Below are positions 36,821 to 45,647 of a stretch of 64,000 nt of DNA, piece by piece. The stretch's first letter is position 1; each line of letters starts with the position of its first letter. The DNA lies in contig NZ_FOYP01000001.1 of the NCBI RefSeq assembly GCF_900115105.1, forward strand, positions 708,097 through 772,096, read 5' to 3'. The position numbers were made by a program, and so were the translations under genes. The notes under the pieces are model-generated. The model saw only the letters and a list, made by a program, of their open reading frames with translations. It had not been told where the DNA came from and searched no databases. Origin of the DNA: Yoonia tamlensis. Lineage in GTDB: Bacteria > Pseudomonadota > Alphaproteobacteria > Rhodobacterales > Rhodobacteraceae.

Positions 36821-37564
36821 TTACATTGCAGCTTTTAGTGCGCTGCCCGTTTCGAGATAAGATTTGAGAGACGCAGCAAGGCGCGCCCAGCCTTCGCCAA
36901 ACCCTTCCTGGCCGGGGGCGATGTCGTAATGTTCAATGGTCAGCTTGCACTGGCCGCCCTGATCTTCGATCAGATAGACCATGTGGCTTGTCGGGGCGTC
37001 AGGCCCCATGAACAGGGGCTCAAACGTCATCGCGATCCGCGATTTGGGGTCAAGCGCGGTCGTCACCTGACGCAGCATCGCCTCTCCGTTTGGCAGAATA
37101 AATGCCGTGGATGACCCGATTTTTGCATTCCCTTGCACGGCATTACAGGCAAAATGATAGGCGGCCATTTGATCGGCTTCGGTCAGGGCTGCCCAGAGCG
37201 CGTCTTGGGTGCAGCGGATAAATGTTTGCATGATAAAATCGGGTTTTCCCATTTTGGCGTCTCTCTCAAGTTTTTGTTTAAGCTGTGAAAGGCTGCGGGC
37301 CTGTGGTTGCAAAAACGGCGCAACCCAACGGTCCATCAGTTCCTGTAGGGGCAGGGCATTCAGATAATGGTATTTGAACCGGCCCTGTTTGCGGGTGACG
37401 ATCAGGCCCGCGTCTTCAAGAACGCGCAGGTGTTTCATAACCCCGAACCGGCTTTGGTCCAGCACCTGTTCCAGTGCGCTCAGGCTTTGACCGTCTTGCG
37501 CGCGCAAACTGTCGAGCAGGGCACGGCGCGCGGGGTCGTTCAGGGCTTTGAATATCTGATCCAT
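36821..37564 (-). CDS. ArsR-type repressor fused to an SRPBCC domain
   Basis: The 247-residue protein has an N-terminal ArsR winged helix (MDQIFKALNDPARRALLD, then LEQVLDQSRFGVMKHLRVLEDAGLIV) and a C-terminal AHSA1-like domain from about residue 108. The sensor thus appears to be built into the repressor, with the ligand pocket directly joined to the DNA-binding domain. A perfect ACGTGAC-N6-GTCACGT inverted repeat lies 13 bases before the start and is the obvious operator. It would control this operon and perhaps the divergent hydrolase gene. Confidence 0.88.
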   Translation of the reverse strand: MDQIFKALNDPARRALLDSLRAQDGQSLSALEQVLDQSRFGVMKHLRVLEDAGLIVTRKQGRFKYHYLNALPLQELMDRWVAPFLQPQARSLSQLKQKLERDAKMGKPDFIMQTFIRCTQDALWAALTEADQMAAYHFACNAVQGNAKIGSSTAFILPNGEAMLRQVTTALDPKSRIAMTFEPLFMGPDAPTSHMVYLIEDQGGQCKLTIEHYDIAPGQEGFGEGWARLAASLKSYLETGSALKAAM

Positions 37565-37576
37565 AGAATCGCTTAT

Positions 37577-37596
37577 ACGTGACTATAAGGTCACGT
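37577..37596. promoter_or_regulatory. Inverted repeat, likely ArsR-fusion operator
   Basis: ACGTGAC and GTCACGT flank six A/T-rich bases between the divergent repressor and hydrolase genes. A perfect 7-bp dyad at this place is what an ArsR-family dimer binds. The assignment rests on position only. Confidence 0.6.
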
Positions 37597-37655
37597 GTCT
37601 ATAGGGTAACCTAATGACACTTGCAGCGGGTCGCGGCTTATGGTGCTGTCACGCC

Positions 37656-38420
37656 ATGACAAAAGACGCACAAACCCCGACATTCACCACGCCCCAAGGG
37701 CGCGAAATTGCCTACCATCTGACCCAAGGCACCGGACCAACCGTTGTGTTTTTGGGCGGGTTCAAATCCGATATGGGCGGGACCAAGGCCGTCTATCTTG
37801 AAGACTGGGCGCGCGCGCAGGGGCGTGCCTATCTGCGGTTCGACTATTCAGGTCACGGCGAAAGCGGCGGCGCGTTCACTGACGGGGCCATAGGTGACTG
37901 GTTCGAAGATGCCTGCGCTGCGCTGACCCTGACTGACGGGCCATTGGTGCTGGTCGGGTCATCCATGGGCGGCTGGATTTCACTACAAGTGGCACGCGCC
38001 ATGCCCGAACGGATCGCAGGGATGGTCACCATCGCCGCGGCCCCCGATTTTACCGAAGACAGCATGTGGGGCGGTTTCTCCGACGCGCAAAAGGCCGAAC
38101 TGATGGCGGGGCAGGTGGCACTGCCATCTGAATACGGTGAACCCTATATCATCACTCGCCGCCTGATCGAGGAAGGCCGCAACCGGCTGGTGTTGCGCGA
38201 TCCGCTGCCATTGCCATTTCCTGTGCGGTTCTTGCAAGGCACGGCGGACGCGGATGTCGATATGTCGGTGGCGCTGCGCCTGCTGGATCATGCGCAAGGG
38301 CCGGATATGCGGCTGACGCTTGTTGACGGGGCGGATCACCGGTTTTCGGATGATACCTGTTTGAAATTGATAACGGATGCGGTGACTGACGTGCTGCAAA
38401 CCGCCACGGATAAAGGCTGA
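37656..38420 (+). CDS. Alpha/beta hydrolase
   Basis: The 254-residue protein has an intact hydrolase frame: oxyanion loop VVFLGGFKSDMGG, RFDYSGHGES, the nucleophile S103 in VLVGSSMGGWISL and the histidine in VDGADHRFSDD. It resembles ABHD10-type thioesterases/esterases. The ATG at 37656 is preferred over one at 37614. It is divergent from the ArsR fusion and is followed by a second hydrolase after eight bases, so they form an operon. Confidence 0.83.
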   Translation: MTKDAQTPTFTTPQGREIAYHLTQGTGPTVVFLGGFKSDMGGTKAVYLEDWARAQGRAYLRFDYSGHGESGGAFTDGAIGDWFEDACAALTLTDGPLVLVGSSMGGWISLQVARAMPERIAGMVTIAAAPDFTEDSMWGGFSDAQKAELMAGQVALPSEYGEPYIITRRLIEEGRNRLVLRDPLPLPFPVRFLQGTADADVDMSVALRLLDHAQGPDMRLTLVDGADHRFSDDTCLKLITDAVTDVLQTATDKG

Positions 38421-38428
38421 AGACGCAA

Positions 38429-39283
38429 ATGGATATCGCAACGATTGAAAATGATCTGGCCACAGCCGAAGCACAGGTGCAGGGCCTGCGCCCTGACTGC
38501 GAAGCGCGCGTGGTTTGGGCAGATAAACCCGCGGTAAAAACCCCGCTGGTGATCCTGAATATCCACGGGTTTTCGGCATCGCCTGCGGAATTGCGGCCCC
38601 TGCCTGATCTGGTTGCGCAGGATCTGGGCGCAAATATTCTTTTCATGCGGCTGACGGGGCACGGGCAGGACGGTGCGGCGATGGCCGCGGCAACCTATGC
38701 CGATTGGACCCGCGATGTTGCGGCCGCCATAAAGCAAGCGCAGATCATCGGGGATGAGGTAATCTTGATGGGCTGTTCAACGGGCTGCACGCTGGCGACT
38801 TTGGCGTTGGCAGACGGGGCGCAGGCAAAAGCGGCGGTATTCATTTCGCCAAACTTTGGGCTGCGCAGTTGGGCCGCGCAAACATTGCTGGATATGCCTG
38901 GCGCGCATAAATGGGGGCATTTTGTTGTTGGCAAAACGCGGCGGTTTACCCCGATCAACGACGGCCATAGCGCCTATTGGACGACCAGCTATCCGACGCA
39001 GGCGCTTTATCCGATGGCCGATGCGGTACGCGCTGTGCGCCATGCCGACCTGTCAAAGATCATGACACCGGCATTATACGTGATCAACGAAGATGATCAG
39101 GTCGTACACCCGAAGCGCGCGCGCAAAACCATGGCGCGTTGGGGTGGTGCAACCACCGAACATATCGTCACACCCGGGCCGGGGGACGATGAAAACGGCC
39201 ATGTGATGGCGGGCGATGTGTTCAGCCCAAACCAGACTGTGCCGCTTGCTCAGCGGATTTGCGCTTGGCTGCGCGAGGTGTAG
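38429..39283 (+). CDS. Alpha/beta hydrolase, second of three
   Basis: The 284-residue protein shows ILNIHGFSASPAEL, LFMRLTGHGQDG and the nucleophile S117 in VILMGCSTGCTLATL. The acid Asp is in YVINEDDQVVHPKRA and the His in DENGHVMAGDV. All three triad residues are present. The family resembles carboxylesterases or lysophospholipases. It begins eight bases after the previous gene. The substrate is unknown. Confidence 0.82.
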   Translation: MDIATIENDLATAEAQVQGLRPDCEARVVWADKPAVKTPLVILNIHGFSASPAELRPLPDLVAQDLGANILFMRLTGHGQDGAAMAAATYADWTRDVAAAIKQAQIIGDEVILMGCSTGCTLATLALADGAQAKAAVFISPNFGLRSWAAQTLLDMPGAHKWGHFVVGKTRRFTPINDGHSAYWTTSYPTQALYPMADAVRAVRHADLSKIMTPALYVINEDDQVVHPKRARKTMARWGGATTEHIVTPGPGDDENGHVMAGDVFSPNQTVPLAQRICAWLREV

Positions 39284-39373
39284 CCCAGCAATAGGTTGCG
39301 GCAAATGGCAGAGCAGGTCAGACTTGACCAAAATCAAACCCCGAAAGCGGGGCAAGCAGACAGGTCGCGCGAA

Positions 39374-40090
39374 ATGCCATGTGAAACTTTGGTGATGATT
39401 CCACCGATGCTGTGCGATGCACGCATATTCGAGCCGCAATTTCGCGCGCTGGGCTCTGACCACGCGGTCATGTTTGCCCCCACCACCACAGGCGAGCGGA
39501 TGGAAGAGATCGCCTCGCAAATCCTGAGCTGGGCACCGGCGAAATTTGCGCTGGCTGGCATGGGGATGGGCGGCATGGTAGCGATGGAAATCCTGCGCCG
39601 CGCATCTGATCGGGTCACAAGGATCGCATTGATCAGCACCAGCCCGCTTGCGGAAACGCCGCAAACTGCCGCCTTGCGCGAGCCGCAGATCATCGCCGCG
39701 CGGGCTGGCCGCTGGGATGATGTGCTACAGCATGAAATCCATTCGACATGGATGTCACCCGATGTGGATAAGGCGGCATTTGTGCGGTTGCTCACGACGA
39801 TGGGCCATGCGCTGGGCCCAGAGGTCTATGTCAGGCAGGCGCGCGCGCTGCAGCGGCGAAAGGATCTGCAAGCCCAGTTGCGCAAGATCACGCAGCCCGC
39901 GCTGGTGATCTGTGGTCGCCATGACGGGCATTATCCGGTCAAGCGCCATGAAACCATGGCCGCCATGATCCCCTTTGCGACGCTCGATGTCATCGAGGAC
40001 GCAGGTTACCTGCCGACAATCGAAGCACCAGAGGCGGTCTCTGCGGCGCTGCAATCATGGATGCGCGCGCCGCTGATGTTGCGCAGTTAG
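39374..40090 (+). CDS. Alpha/beta-hydrolase fold protein lacking its triad
   Basis: The 238-residue protein keeps the hydrolase scaffold (MIPPMLCDARIFEPQF, ALVICGRHDGHYP), but the GxSxG elbow reads GMGMG, so the nucleophile is G64. The catalytic His position reads AGYLPTIEAPE, so it is Y212. Only the acid Asp (about D184) remains. It is most likely a pseudoenzyme or binding protein. The ATG at 39374 is preferred, since the open frame upstream (39296) adds a basic stretch without homology. It ends four bases into the convergent phaZ end. Confidence 0.8.
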   Translation: MPCETLVMIPPMLCDARIFEPQFRALGSDHAVMFAPTTTGERMEEIASQILSWAPAKFALAGMGMGGMVAMEILRRASDRVTRIALISTSPLAETPQTAALREPQIIAARAGRWDDVLQHEIHSTWMSPDVDKAAFVRLLTTMGHALGPEVYVRQARALQRRKDLQAQLRKITQPALVICGRHDGHYPVKRHETMAAMIPFATLDVIEDAGYLPTIEAPEAVSAALQSWMRAPLMLRS

Positions 40091-41361
40091 GCGGCGGCGT
40101 TTTTGTTCGCCGGTTTTGCCTTTTGCGGCTCTGCGGAATTGGCATCAATAAAGTCCAGCACCAGCGGCCGGATGTTATTGCGCCAGCTGCCGCCCGCAAA
40201 GATACCATAGTGGCCCGCACCTGGTTCAAGATGCGACGCTTTTTTGCTGTCTGGCAGGTTGGTCAGCAGGTCAAGCGCGGCAAGACATTGGCCGGGCGCT
40301 GAAATATCGTCATCTTCACCTTCGACAATCTTGACGGCGACGGTTGTGATCTTGCCCATATCGACCTTGCGGCCAGCCACGGTAAATTCATTGCGCGCGA
40401 TGTCGCGGTTCTTGAAGATACGCTCGACCGTCGAAAGGTAGAATTCGGCGGGCATATCCATGACGGCCAGATATTCATCGTAGAAAGTGTTATGTTTATC
40501 GTGATCGCGCGCTTCGCCTTTGGCAGCGCGGGTGATCTGGTCGCGGAACGCGGTGGCGTGGGTTTCGGCATTCATCGAAATGAACGATGCCAGCTGCAAC
40601 AGCCCCGGATAGACGGTGCGCCCGACGCCTTCGTATTTGAAACCGACACGCTGGATCATGGTCTGTTCCAGCTGCCCCATGGTAACGGAACGCCCGAAAT
40701 CGGTGACTTCGGTATGGTTTGCCTCGGGGTCGACAGGGCCACCAATCAGCGTGAGCGAACGCGGCTGCGCCTTTGGGTCTTCTTCGGCAAGATAGGCGGT
40801 TGCGGCCAAGGTCAGCGGCACAGGCTGGCAGATCGCGACAACATGGATATCGGGGCCAAGTTTGCGCATGAATTCGACCAGATACAGCGTGTAGTCTTCG
40901 ACATCAAATTTGCCGGCGCTGACAGGGATGTCGCGGGCATTGTGCCAATCGGTGATATAGACGTCACAATCAGGCAAAAGGCTGATCACGGTTTTACGCA
41001 AAAGCGTCGCGTAATGGCCTGACATCGGCGCAACCAGCAGCACGTGGCGTTTGCTTGACGCGCGGCCCGGCATGGTGAAATGGATAAGATCGCCAAACGG
41101 CTTTTCAACGACAGTCTTGATCACAACCGGATGATCCTTGCCCTTGCTGCATGTGATCGGCGGAATGTTCCAATCGGGTTTGACAACCATACGGGCAAAT
41201 GTGCGCTCGGTGACTTCGCCCCAAGCATTGAGCCAGTCAATCGCGGGGTTCGCGGCCAAAGACATCATCGGATAAGAGGCAAATGCCCGCGCCGTGGCAC
41301 CAAGCCACTGGTTTGTGTTGCGCGCACTTTCCATCAGGTCGTAGGTCATCATATACTTCAT
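40087..41361 (-). CDS. phaZ: Intracellular PHB depolymerase
   Basis: The 424-residue protein is a PhaZ1-type intracellular depolymerase. Its nucleophile is a cysteine (C178) in VVAICQP, not a serine, followed by LTLIGGPVDPEAN. VLLVAPMSGHYATLLR gives the oxyanion region and EPGAGHYGIFAG the catalytic His. It degrades stored PHB to hydroxybutyrate. The ATG at 41361 is supported by GGAGATGTTACA just before it. A CTGC-N4-GCAG palindrome between phaZ and phaC probably regulates both. Confidence 0.93.
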   Translation of the reverse strand: MKYMMTYDLMESARNTNQWLGATARAFASYPMMSLAANPAIDWLNAWGEVTERTFARMVVKPDWNIPPITCSKGKDHPVVIKTVVEKPFGDLIHFTMPGRASSKRHVLLVAPMSGHYATLLRKTVISLLPDCDVYITDWHNARDIPVSAGKFDVEDYTLYLVEFMRKLGPDIHVVAICQPVPLTLAATAYLAEEDPKAQPRSLTLIGGPVDPEANHTEVTDFGRSVTMGQLEQTMIQRVGFKYEGVGRTVYPGLLQLASFISMNAETHATAFRDQITRAAKGEARDHDKHNTFYDEYLAVMDMPAEFYLSTVERIFKNRDIARNEFTVAGRKVDMGKITTVAVKIVEGEDDDISAPGQCLAALDLLTNLPDSKKASHLEPGAGHYGIFAGGSWRNNIRPLVLDFIDANSAEPQKAKPANKNAAA

Positions 41362-41391
41362 TGTAACATCTCCGGTTAGGGCGCGCAGTTC

Positions 41392-41409
41392 ATGCTGCAC
41401 GTGCAGCAT
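41392..41409. promoter_or_regulatory. Palindromic PhaR-type operator in the phaZ-phaC gap
   Basis: ATGCTGCACGTGCAGCAT is a perfect 18-bp palindrome with a CTGC-N4-GCAG core, 18 bases before the phaC start and 30 bases before the phaZ start. PhaR repressors in Paracoccus and Rhodobacter bind such TGC-rich dyads. Two N3 versions lie before phaP, and phaR itself is nearby. Confidence 0.75.
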
Positions 41410-41427
41410 AAGCATAGGAACGTTAAT

Positions 41428-43224
41428 ATGACAACAAACGATTTAGATCCGCAGGCTGCCGCTGATAAGAACTTTACAAAGTTAGAAGAAAATATAGCCA
41501 AAATTGAGACGCTCACGCAACGTCTGCTAAAGGCGATGGCGCACAAGCGTGCGGTGCCACCTTCGCTGCAAGGGCCAAGTCAGGAGTTATATGCGAAGGC
41601 TGCAACCGGATATATGACGGAAATGATGCAAAATCCGGCCAAGCTGGTCGAGCATCAAGTTGAATTCTGGGGGAAATCTGTCAAACACTTTGTCGAGGCC
41701 CAGCATCTTTTGGCGCAGGGGAAACTCGAACCTGCGACGGATAACACGCCCAAGGACCGGCGCTTTGCCCACGAGATGTGGGATACCAACCCTTACTTCA
41801 ATTTCATCAAACAGCAGTATTTGATGAACGCCGCTGCGGTGCAGAAAGCGGTCGATGATATTGATACGCTCGAATCAGAAGAAAAAAAGCGACTGCGCTA
41901 TTTTAGTCAGCAAATCGTTGATATGGCCTGCCCGACGAATTTTCTGGCAACCAATCCCGAGGCGCTGGCGCTGGCTGCCGAAACCGAAGGCGACAGCCTG
42001 ATCGCCGGTCTGGAAAACATGATTGCCGATCTCGAGGCCAACAACGGCGAACTGGTTGTGACATTGGCGGATAAATCGGCCTTCACATTGGGCGAGAACC
42101 TTGCCACGACGCCCGGATCGGTAGTGTTTCGCAACAGAATGTTCGAACTGATCCAATATGCGCCCACGACCGAAAAGGTACATGGCACCCCGCTGATCAT
42201 CTTTCCGCCGTGGATCAACAAATTCTATATTCTGGACCTGAAGCCGCAAAACAGCCTGATCAAATGGGCCGTGGATCAGGGATATACGGTGTTTGTAGTG
42301 TCATGGGTGAACCCTGATCCAAGCTACCGCGACACATCCATGACCGATTATATCGAAGAGGGGTATTTGACGGCCATTGATACGGTCAAGAAAATCTGCG
42401 GCGTCAAAAAAGTGAACGCGGTCGGCTATTGCATCGCTGGCACCACGCTTTCGCTGACGCTGGGCGTGATGAAAAAACGCAAGGATGCTTCCGTCAATTC
42501 CGCCACATTGTTCACCACACTGACCGATTTTTCGGATCGGGGCGAAGTGGGCGTGTTCCTTGACGATGATTTTGTCGATGGCATCGAAGCCGAGTCGATG
42601 GAAAGCGGCATTCTGGATTCTTTCTATATGGCACGCACGTTTTCCTACCTGCGCTCGAATGACCTGATCTACGGTCCGGCTATCAAAAGCTATATGATGG
42701 GCAAGGCACCGCCCGCCTTTGATCTGCTTTACTGGAACGGCGACGGGACAAACCTGCCTGCAAGCATGGCCGTGGAATACCTGCGCGGCCTGTGCCAAAG
42801 CGACAATTTCGCTAATGACGGCTTTGCGGTTTGCGGCGAGACTGTACAGCTTAAGGATGTGACCGTGCCGCTATGTGCGATTGCCTGCGAGACCGATCAT
42901 ATCGCCGCATGGAAAAGCAGCTATACAGGTGTGCAAAAGATGGGGTCCAAGGACAAGACGTTTATCCTGTCCGAATCCGGACATATCGCGGGGATCATCA
43001 ACCCGCCATCCAAGATGAAATATGGGCATTACACCAATCCTGAAGCCGGACTGACGGCAGACGACTGGTATGACAGCGCGGACAAGCACGCGGGGTCTTG
43101 GTGGCCGCTATGGGATTCGTGGTTATCCAAAAAATCAGGCAAACTGGTGGATGCGCGACAACCAGGGAGCGATGAATTTCCGGTTCTCGGGGCGGCTCCT
43201 GGGACATATGTGGTGGCTAAGTAG
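41428..43224 (+). CDS. phaC: Class I poly(3-hydroxyalkanoate) synthase
   Basis: The 598-residue enzyme polymerises (R)-3-hydroxybutyryl-CoA. The catalytic cysteine is C335 in AVGYCIAGTTLS, the modified lipase box. Other conserved blocks are PPWINKFYILDLKPQNSL, FVVSWVNPDPSYRD, the Asp in CAIACETDHIAAW and the His in ILSESGHIAGIINPP. Length fits class I synthases. The ATG at 41428 is preceded by TAGGAACGTTAAT. It is divergent from phaZ with a palindromic PhaR-type operator between. Confidence 0.97.
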   Translation: MTTNDLDPQAAADKNFTKLEENIAKIETLTQRLLKAMAHKRAVPPSLQGPSQELYAKAATGYMTEMMQNPAKLVEHQVEFWGKSVKHFVEAQHLLAQGKLEPATDNTPKDRRFAHEMWDTNPYFNFIKQQYLMNAAAVQKAVDDIDTLESEEKKRLRYFSQQIVDMACPTNFLATNPEALALAAETEGDSLIAGLENMIADLEANNGELVVTLADKSAFTLGENLATTPGSVVFRNRMFELIQYAPTTEKVHGTPLIIFPPWINKFYILDLKPQNSLIKWAVDQGYTVFVVSWVNPDPSYRDTSMTDYIEEGYLTAIDTVKKICGVKKVNAVGYCIAGTTLSLTLGVMKKRKDASVNSATLFTTLTDFSDRGEVGVFLDDDFVDGIEAESMESGILDSFYMARTFSYLRSNDLIYGPAIKSYMMGKAPPAFDLLYWNGDGTNLPASMAVEYLRGLCQSDNFANDGFAVCGETVQLKDVTVPLCAIACETDHIAAWKSSYTGVQKMGSKDKTFILSESGHIAGIINPPSKMKYGHYTNPEAGLTADDWYDSADKHAGSWWPLWDSWLSKKSGKLVDARQPGSDEFPVLGAAPGTYVVAK

Positions 43225-43265
43225 CGGCGCGCATTGAGTTTTCTGCGACCGCAAAATAATTCATG

Positions 43266-43276
43266 CTGCGGTGCAG
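43266..43276. promoter_or_regulatory. PhaR-type site 1 upstream of phaP
   Basis: CTGC-GGT-GCAG is the same half-site pair as in the phaC operator but with a three-base spacer. It lies 92 bases before the phasin start and 16 bases from a second copy. Confidence 0.65.
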
Positions 43277-43288
43277 AAAAAGCTTGAA

Positions 43289-43305
43289 ATGCTGCGCTGC
43301 AGCAT
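43289..43305. promoter_or_regulatory. PhaR-type site 2 upstream of phaP
   Basis: ATGCTGCGCTGCAGCAT (CTGC-GCT-GCAG core, 7-bp outer arms) repeats the phaC operator motif. Two sites before the phasin gene fit the tight repression of phasin by PhaR in the absence of PHB granules. Confidence 0.72.
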
Positions 43306-43367
43306 GCATATTGGTGTCAGAAATTCACAGCGGGGATAATCCTCGTTCCACCGGAAAGGCTGATACC

Positions 43368-43814
43368 ATGGCTACGAAAACACAAGATTTCACTGCAATC
43401 TTCAAAGACGTTGCAGATGCGTTCCCCGTCGACACAAAAGCGATGGAAGAGCAGTTCAAAAACCAGACCGCGCTTGCTGAAAAACTGTCAGCTGTTGCGC
43501 TGGACGCTGCCGGCAAATCTGCCGAGCTTTCTGCAAAATGGACACAAGACACCATTGCCAAGCTGGAAGCGATGTCAAAATCCAAAGTTGAACCTGCTGA
43601 CTACGCAAAAGCAGTTACTGATTTTGCGTCAGCAACCGCTGAATCAGCTGCTGAAAACATGTCTGCTTTCGCTGAAATCGCGAAAAAAGTACAAACACAG
43701 ACAATGGAACTTGTTCTTGCTGCTGGCAAAGACATCTCTGACGAAGTGACTGCTGCTGCCAAAAAAGCAACGTCTGAAGTGACTGCTGCTGCTTCAAAAG
43801 CAACAAAGAAATAA
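43368..43814 (+). CDS. phaP: Phasin
   Basis: The 148-residue protein is a helical, Ala/Lys-rich phasin with ATKTQDFTAIFKDVADAFPVD at the start (broken here), then amphipathic helices. The C-terminus repeats TAAAKKAT/SEVTAAASKATKK. It coats PHB granules, and such proteins are the most abundant granule proteins. Two PhaR-type palindromes precede it. The ATG at 43368 follows CCGGAAAGGCTGATACC. The frame extends upstream without conserved sequence. Confidence 0.93.
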   Translation: MATKTQDFTAIFKDVADAFPVDTKAMEEQFKNQTALAEKLSAVALDAAGKSAELSAKWTQDTIAKLEAMSKSKVEPADYAKAVTDFASATAESAAENMSAFAEIAKKVQTQTMELVLAAGKDISDEVTAAAKKATSEVTAAASKATKK

Positions 43815-43858
43815 ACGTGGCCAAATCTGCCCGTGCCTCCCTAAGGGCATGATTTGCC

Positions 43859-43889
43859 AAAACGGTTCGCAGCAATGCGGGCCGTTTTT
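43859..43889 (+). terminator. phaP terminator
   Basis: AAAACGG pairs with CCGTTTT around an inner CGC/GCG stem, followed by TTTTTTT. It sits 45 bases after the phasin stop and ends its transcript before phaR. Confidence 0.8.
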
Positions 43890-43982
43890 TTATTGGCACG
43901 TGTGTGATGCGCTAAAATGCTTTCATTTTGCGCAGTTGCGGCATAGGCTTCTCTGCACTGCAATATTTCGGGAGAGATCGCC

Positions 43983-44519
43983 GTGGCCGATACGAATAAA
44001 CCGCTTCTCATTAAACGCTACGCGAGCCGTCGTTTGTATAATACCGAGACAAGCGATTATGTGACGCTTGAGGATATTGCGCTGTTCATCCGTGAAGGGC
44101 GCGAAGTGCAGATTGTCGATCTGAAATCCGGTGACGACCTGACACGGCAGTATCTGCTGCAAATCATCGCCGAACACGAAAGCCGCGGCGAAAGCGTGCT
44201 GCCGGTGGATGTGCTGACCGATCTTGTACGCAGCTATACAAGCCAGGCCGCATCCGTGGTGCCTGAATTTCTGCAAGCCAGCTTCGAGATGCTGCGTGAG
44301 GGCCAGTCAAAGGCGCTTGATAAGATGGGTGCGGCCAATCCAATGGTCGCAATGCCCGGGTTTGAAGCCATGCAGGCCCAGCAAGCCGCGTTCTTTAAGG
44401 CGATGACCGGCGGCATTATGCCAAAAAGCAGTGTGCCCGAAAAAGAAAGCGATGATCTTGGCGAAATCAAGGATCAGCTGGCGGCCCTGCAAGAAAAACT
44501 CGCTAAAATGGGGAAGTAG
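43983..44519 (+). CDS. phaR: PHA synthesis repressor PhaR
   Basis: The 178-residue protein has the PhaR N-terminal DNA-binding domain (KPLLIKRYASRRLYNTETSDYVTLEDIALFI, broken here) with the PHB-accumulation-regulatory domain and C-terminal helices (GEIKDQLAALQEKLAKM). PhaR binds PHB granules and, when free, represses phaP and itself. It starts with GTG at 43983 after GGGAGAGATCGCC. The TGC palindromes before phaC and phaP are its likely targets. Confidence 0.95.
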   Translation: MADTNKPLLIKRYASRRLYNTETSDYVTLEDIALFIREGREVQIVDLKSGDDLTRQYLLQIIAEHESRGESVLPVDVLTDLVRSYTSQAASVVPEFLQASFEMLREGQSKALDKMGAANPMVAMPGFEAMQAQQAAFFKAMTGGIMPKSSVPEKESDDLGEIKDQLAALQEKLAKMGK

Positions 44520-44528
44520 CGCGGCGCG

Positions 44529-45500
44529 CTACTCTCCGGTTTTTCGTAGATCAAAGGTTGACAGCAAACTGCAATTTGCTGCCATGCCAGCGGCTGCCGC
44601 AGCGGTCGCATCCATATCCATTTCAAGAAATGAATCGATTACGATGTGCTGACCTGATTGCACAGCAAGATTGAAAAGGATGCTCAGGCGGACGACGCCG
44701 TGATCCTGATTGACGACAAGCGCCGACCATCTGCCATTATTGGCGCGCCAGCCGCGCGGGAATTCTGTGTCGGGGATGATTTCGGCGGGGGTAAATGGTG
44801 TTGGCCAGACAACCCTGTGTTCCTGCGCAAATGCGGCTGCGACTGCTTCGGCCTGTGCAACAGATTGCGGCGGACAGCCGTTGTTTTGGGTTTGTCGCAA
44901 TGTTGCCGACCAGATCCCGTCTTCTGGTGTGTTTTCAGGGGGCGCTACGATACACGCGCCGCGCATCGCGGCAGTATCAGGCAGATGCCAGACCGAAGAA
45001 CCGTCACCGGGACGAAATACGACTGCGTCAGGGCTGGGGGGTTCATCAAGTCCGAAATAACTGCGCAGATGCTCCGGTGTATTCGGGATCATTGCATGGC
45101 TTAATTCGCCATCCGGCAGGCACGAATATAGCGCCACTTCGGTTGGCGGCGCATCGCAAAGCGAGACGCTGCCGTCATCGTTGCGCCGGATTAGTGGACC
45201 GACAGCCAGACCGGTCACTGCCGCAGGCCCCGGAATGCAGGCCTGCCAATCGCGGCAGACACGCATCATTTCGCTTGTTCTGGCCCAAGCATAAGTGCCA
45301 TCTGGCCGTTCAAAAATTTGGCGCCCAAAGTCCGGTCGCGGTTCAAGACCGACAATGACTGTCCATTCATCAAGCGTGACAGCGGTGCTGGATTTAAAGG
45401 CGAGCTTGCCGCTATCACAATAGTAGTTTCTGGTTTCCGCCATGGCTGTGCTGGCAAGCAGCGCCAAGAACAAGGCGAGCAAAAAATTTGTTGATTTCAT
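44529..45500 (-). CDS. Exported protein of unknown function
   Basis: The 323-residue protein starts with a clear signal peptide (STNFLLALFLALLASTAMAE) and has eight or more cysteines in the mature part (YYCDSG, RVCRDWQACIPG, LCDAPP, YSCLPDG, GACIVAPP, NGCPPQ and ANCSLL). Disulfide-bonded periplasmic protein is likely. I do not recognise a family. It is encoded convergently to phaR with 9 bases between the stops and has no partner gene. A start six bases upstream (45506) is possible. Confidence 0.7.
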   Translation of the reverse strand: MKSTNFLLALFLALLASTAMAETRNYYCDSGKLAFKSSTAVTLDEWTVIVGLEPRPDFGRQIFERPDGTYAWARTSEMMRVCRDWQACIPGPAAVTGLAVGPLIRRNDDGSVSLCDAPPTEVALYSCLPDGELSHAMIPNTPEHLRSYFGLDEPPSPDAVVFRPGDGSSVWHLPDTAAMRGACIVAPPENTPEDGIWSATLRQTQNNGCPPQSVAQAEAVAAAFAQEHRVVWPTPFTPAEIIPDTEFPRGWRANNGRWSALVVNQDHGVVRLSILFNLAVQSGQHIVIDSFLEMDMDATAAAAAGMAANCSLLSTFDLRKTGE

Positions 45501-45647
45501 GATCATTCCTCAAACGTCACAGCATTATTGGAACCAAGAATTTATTTTGATCAAGTAAGGAAATCATGTCTTTTGATGGTGCCCGCCGTCGCCGGTATCA
45601 AAAGGGACCATCGCCGCAGCAAAGCGACGGCGATGGCAAATCATGTA

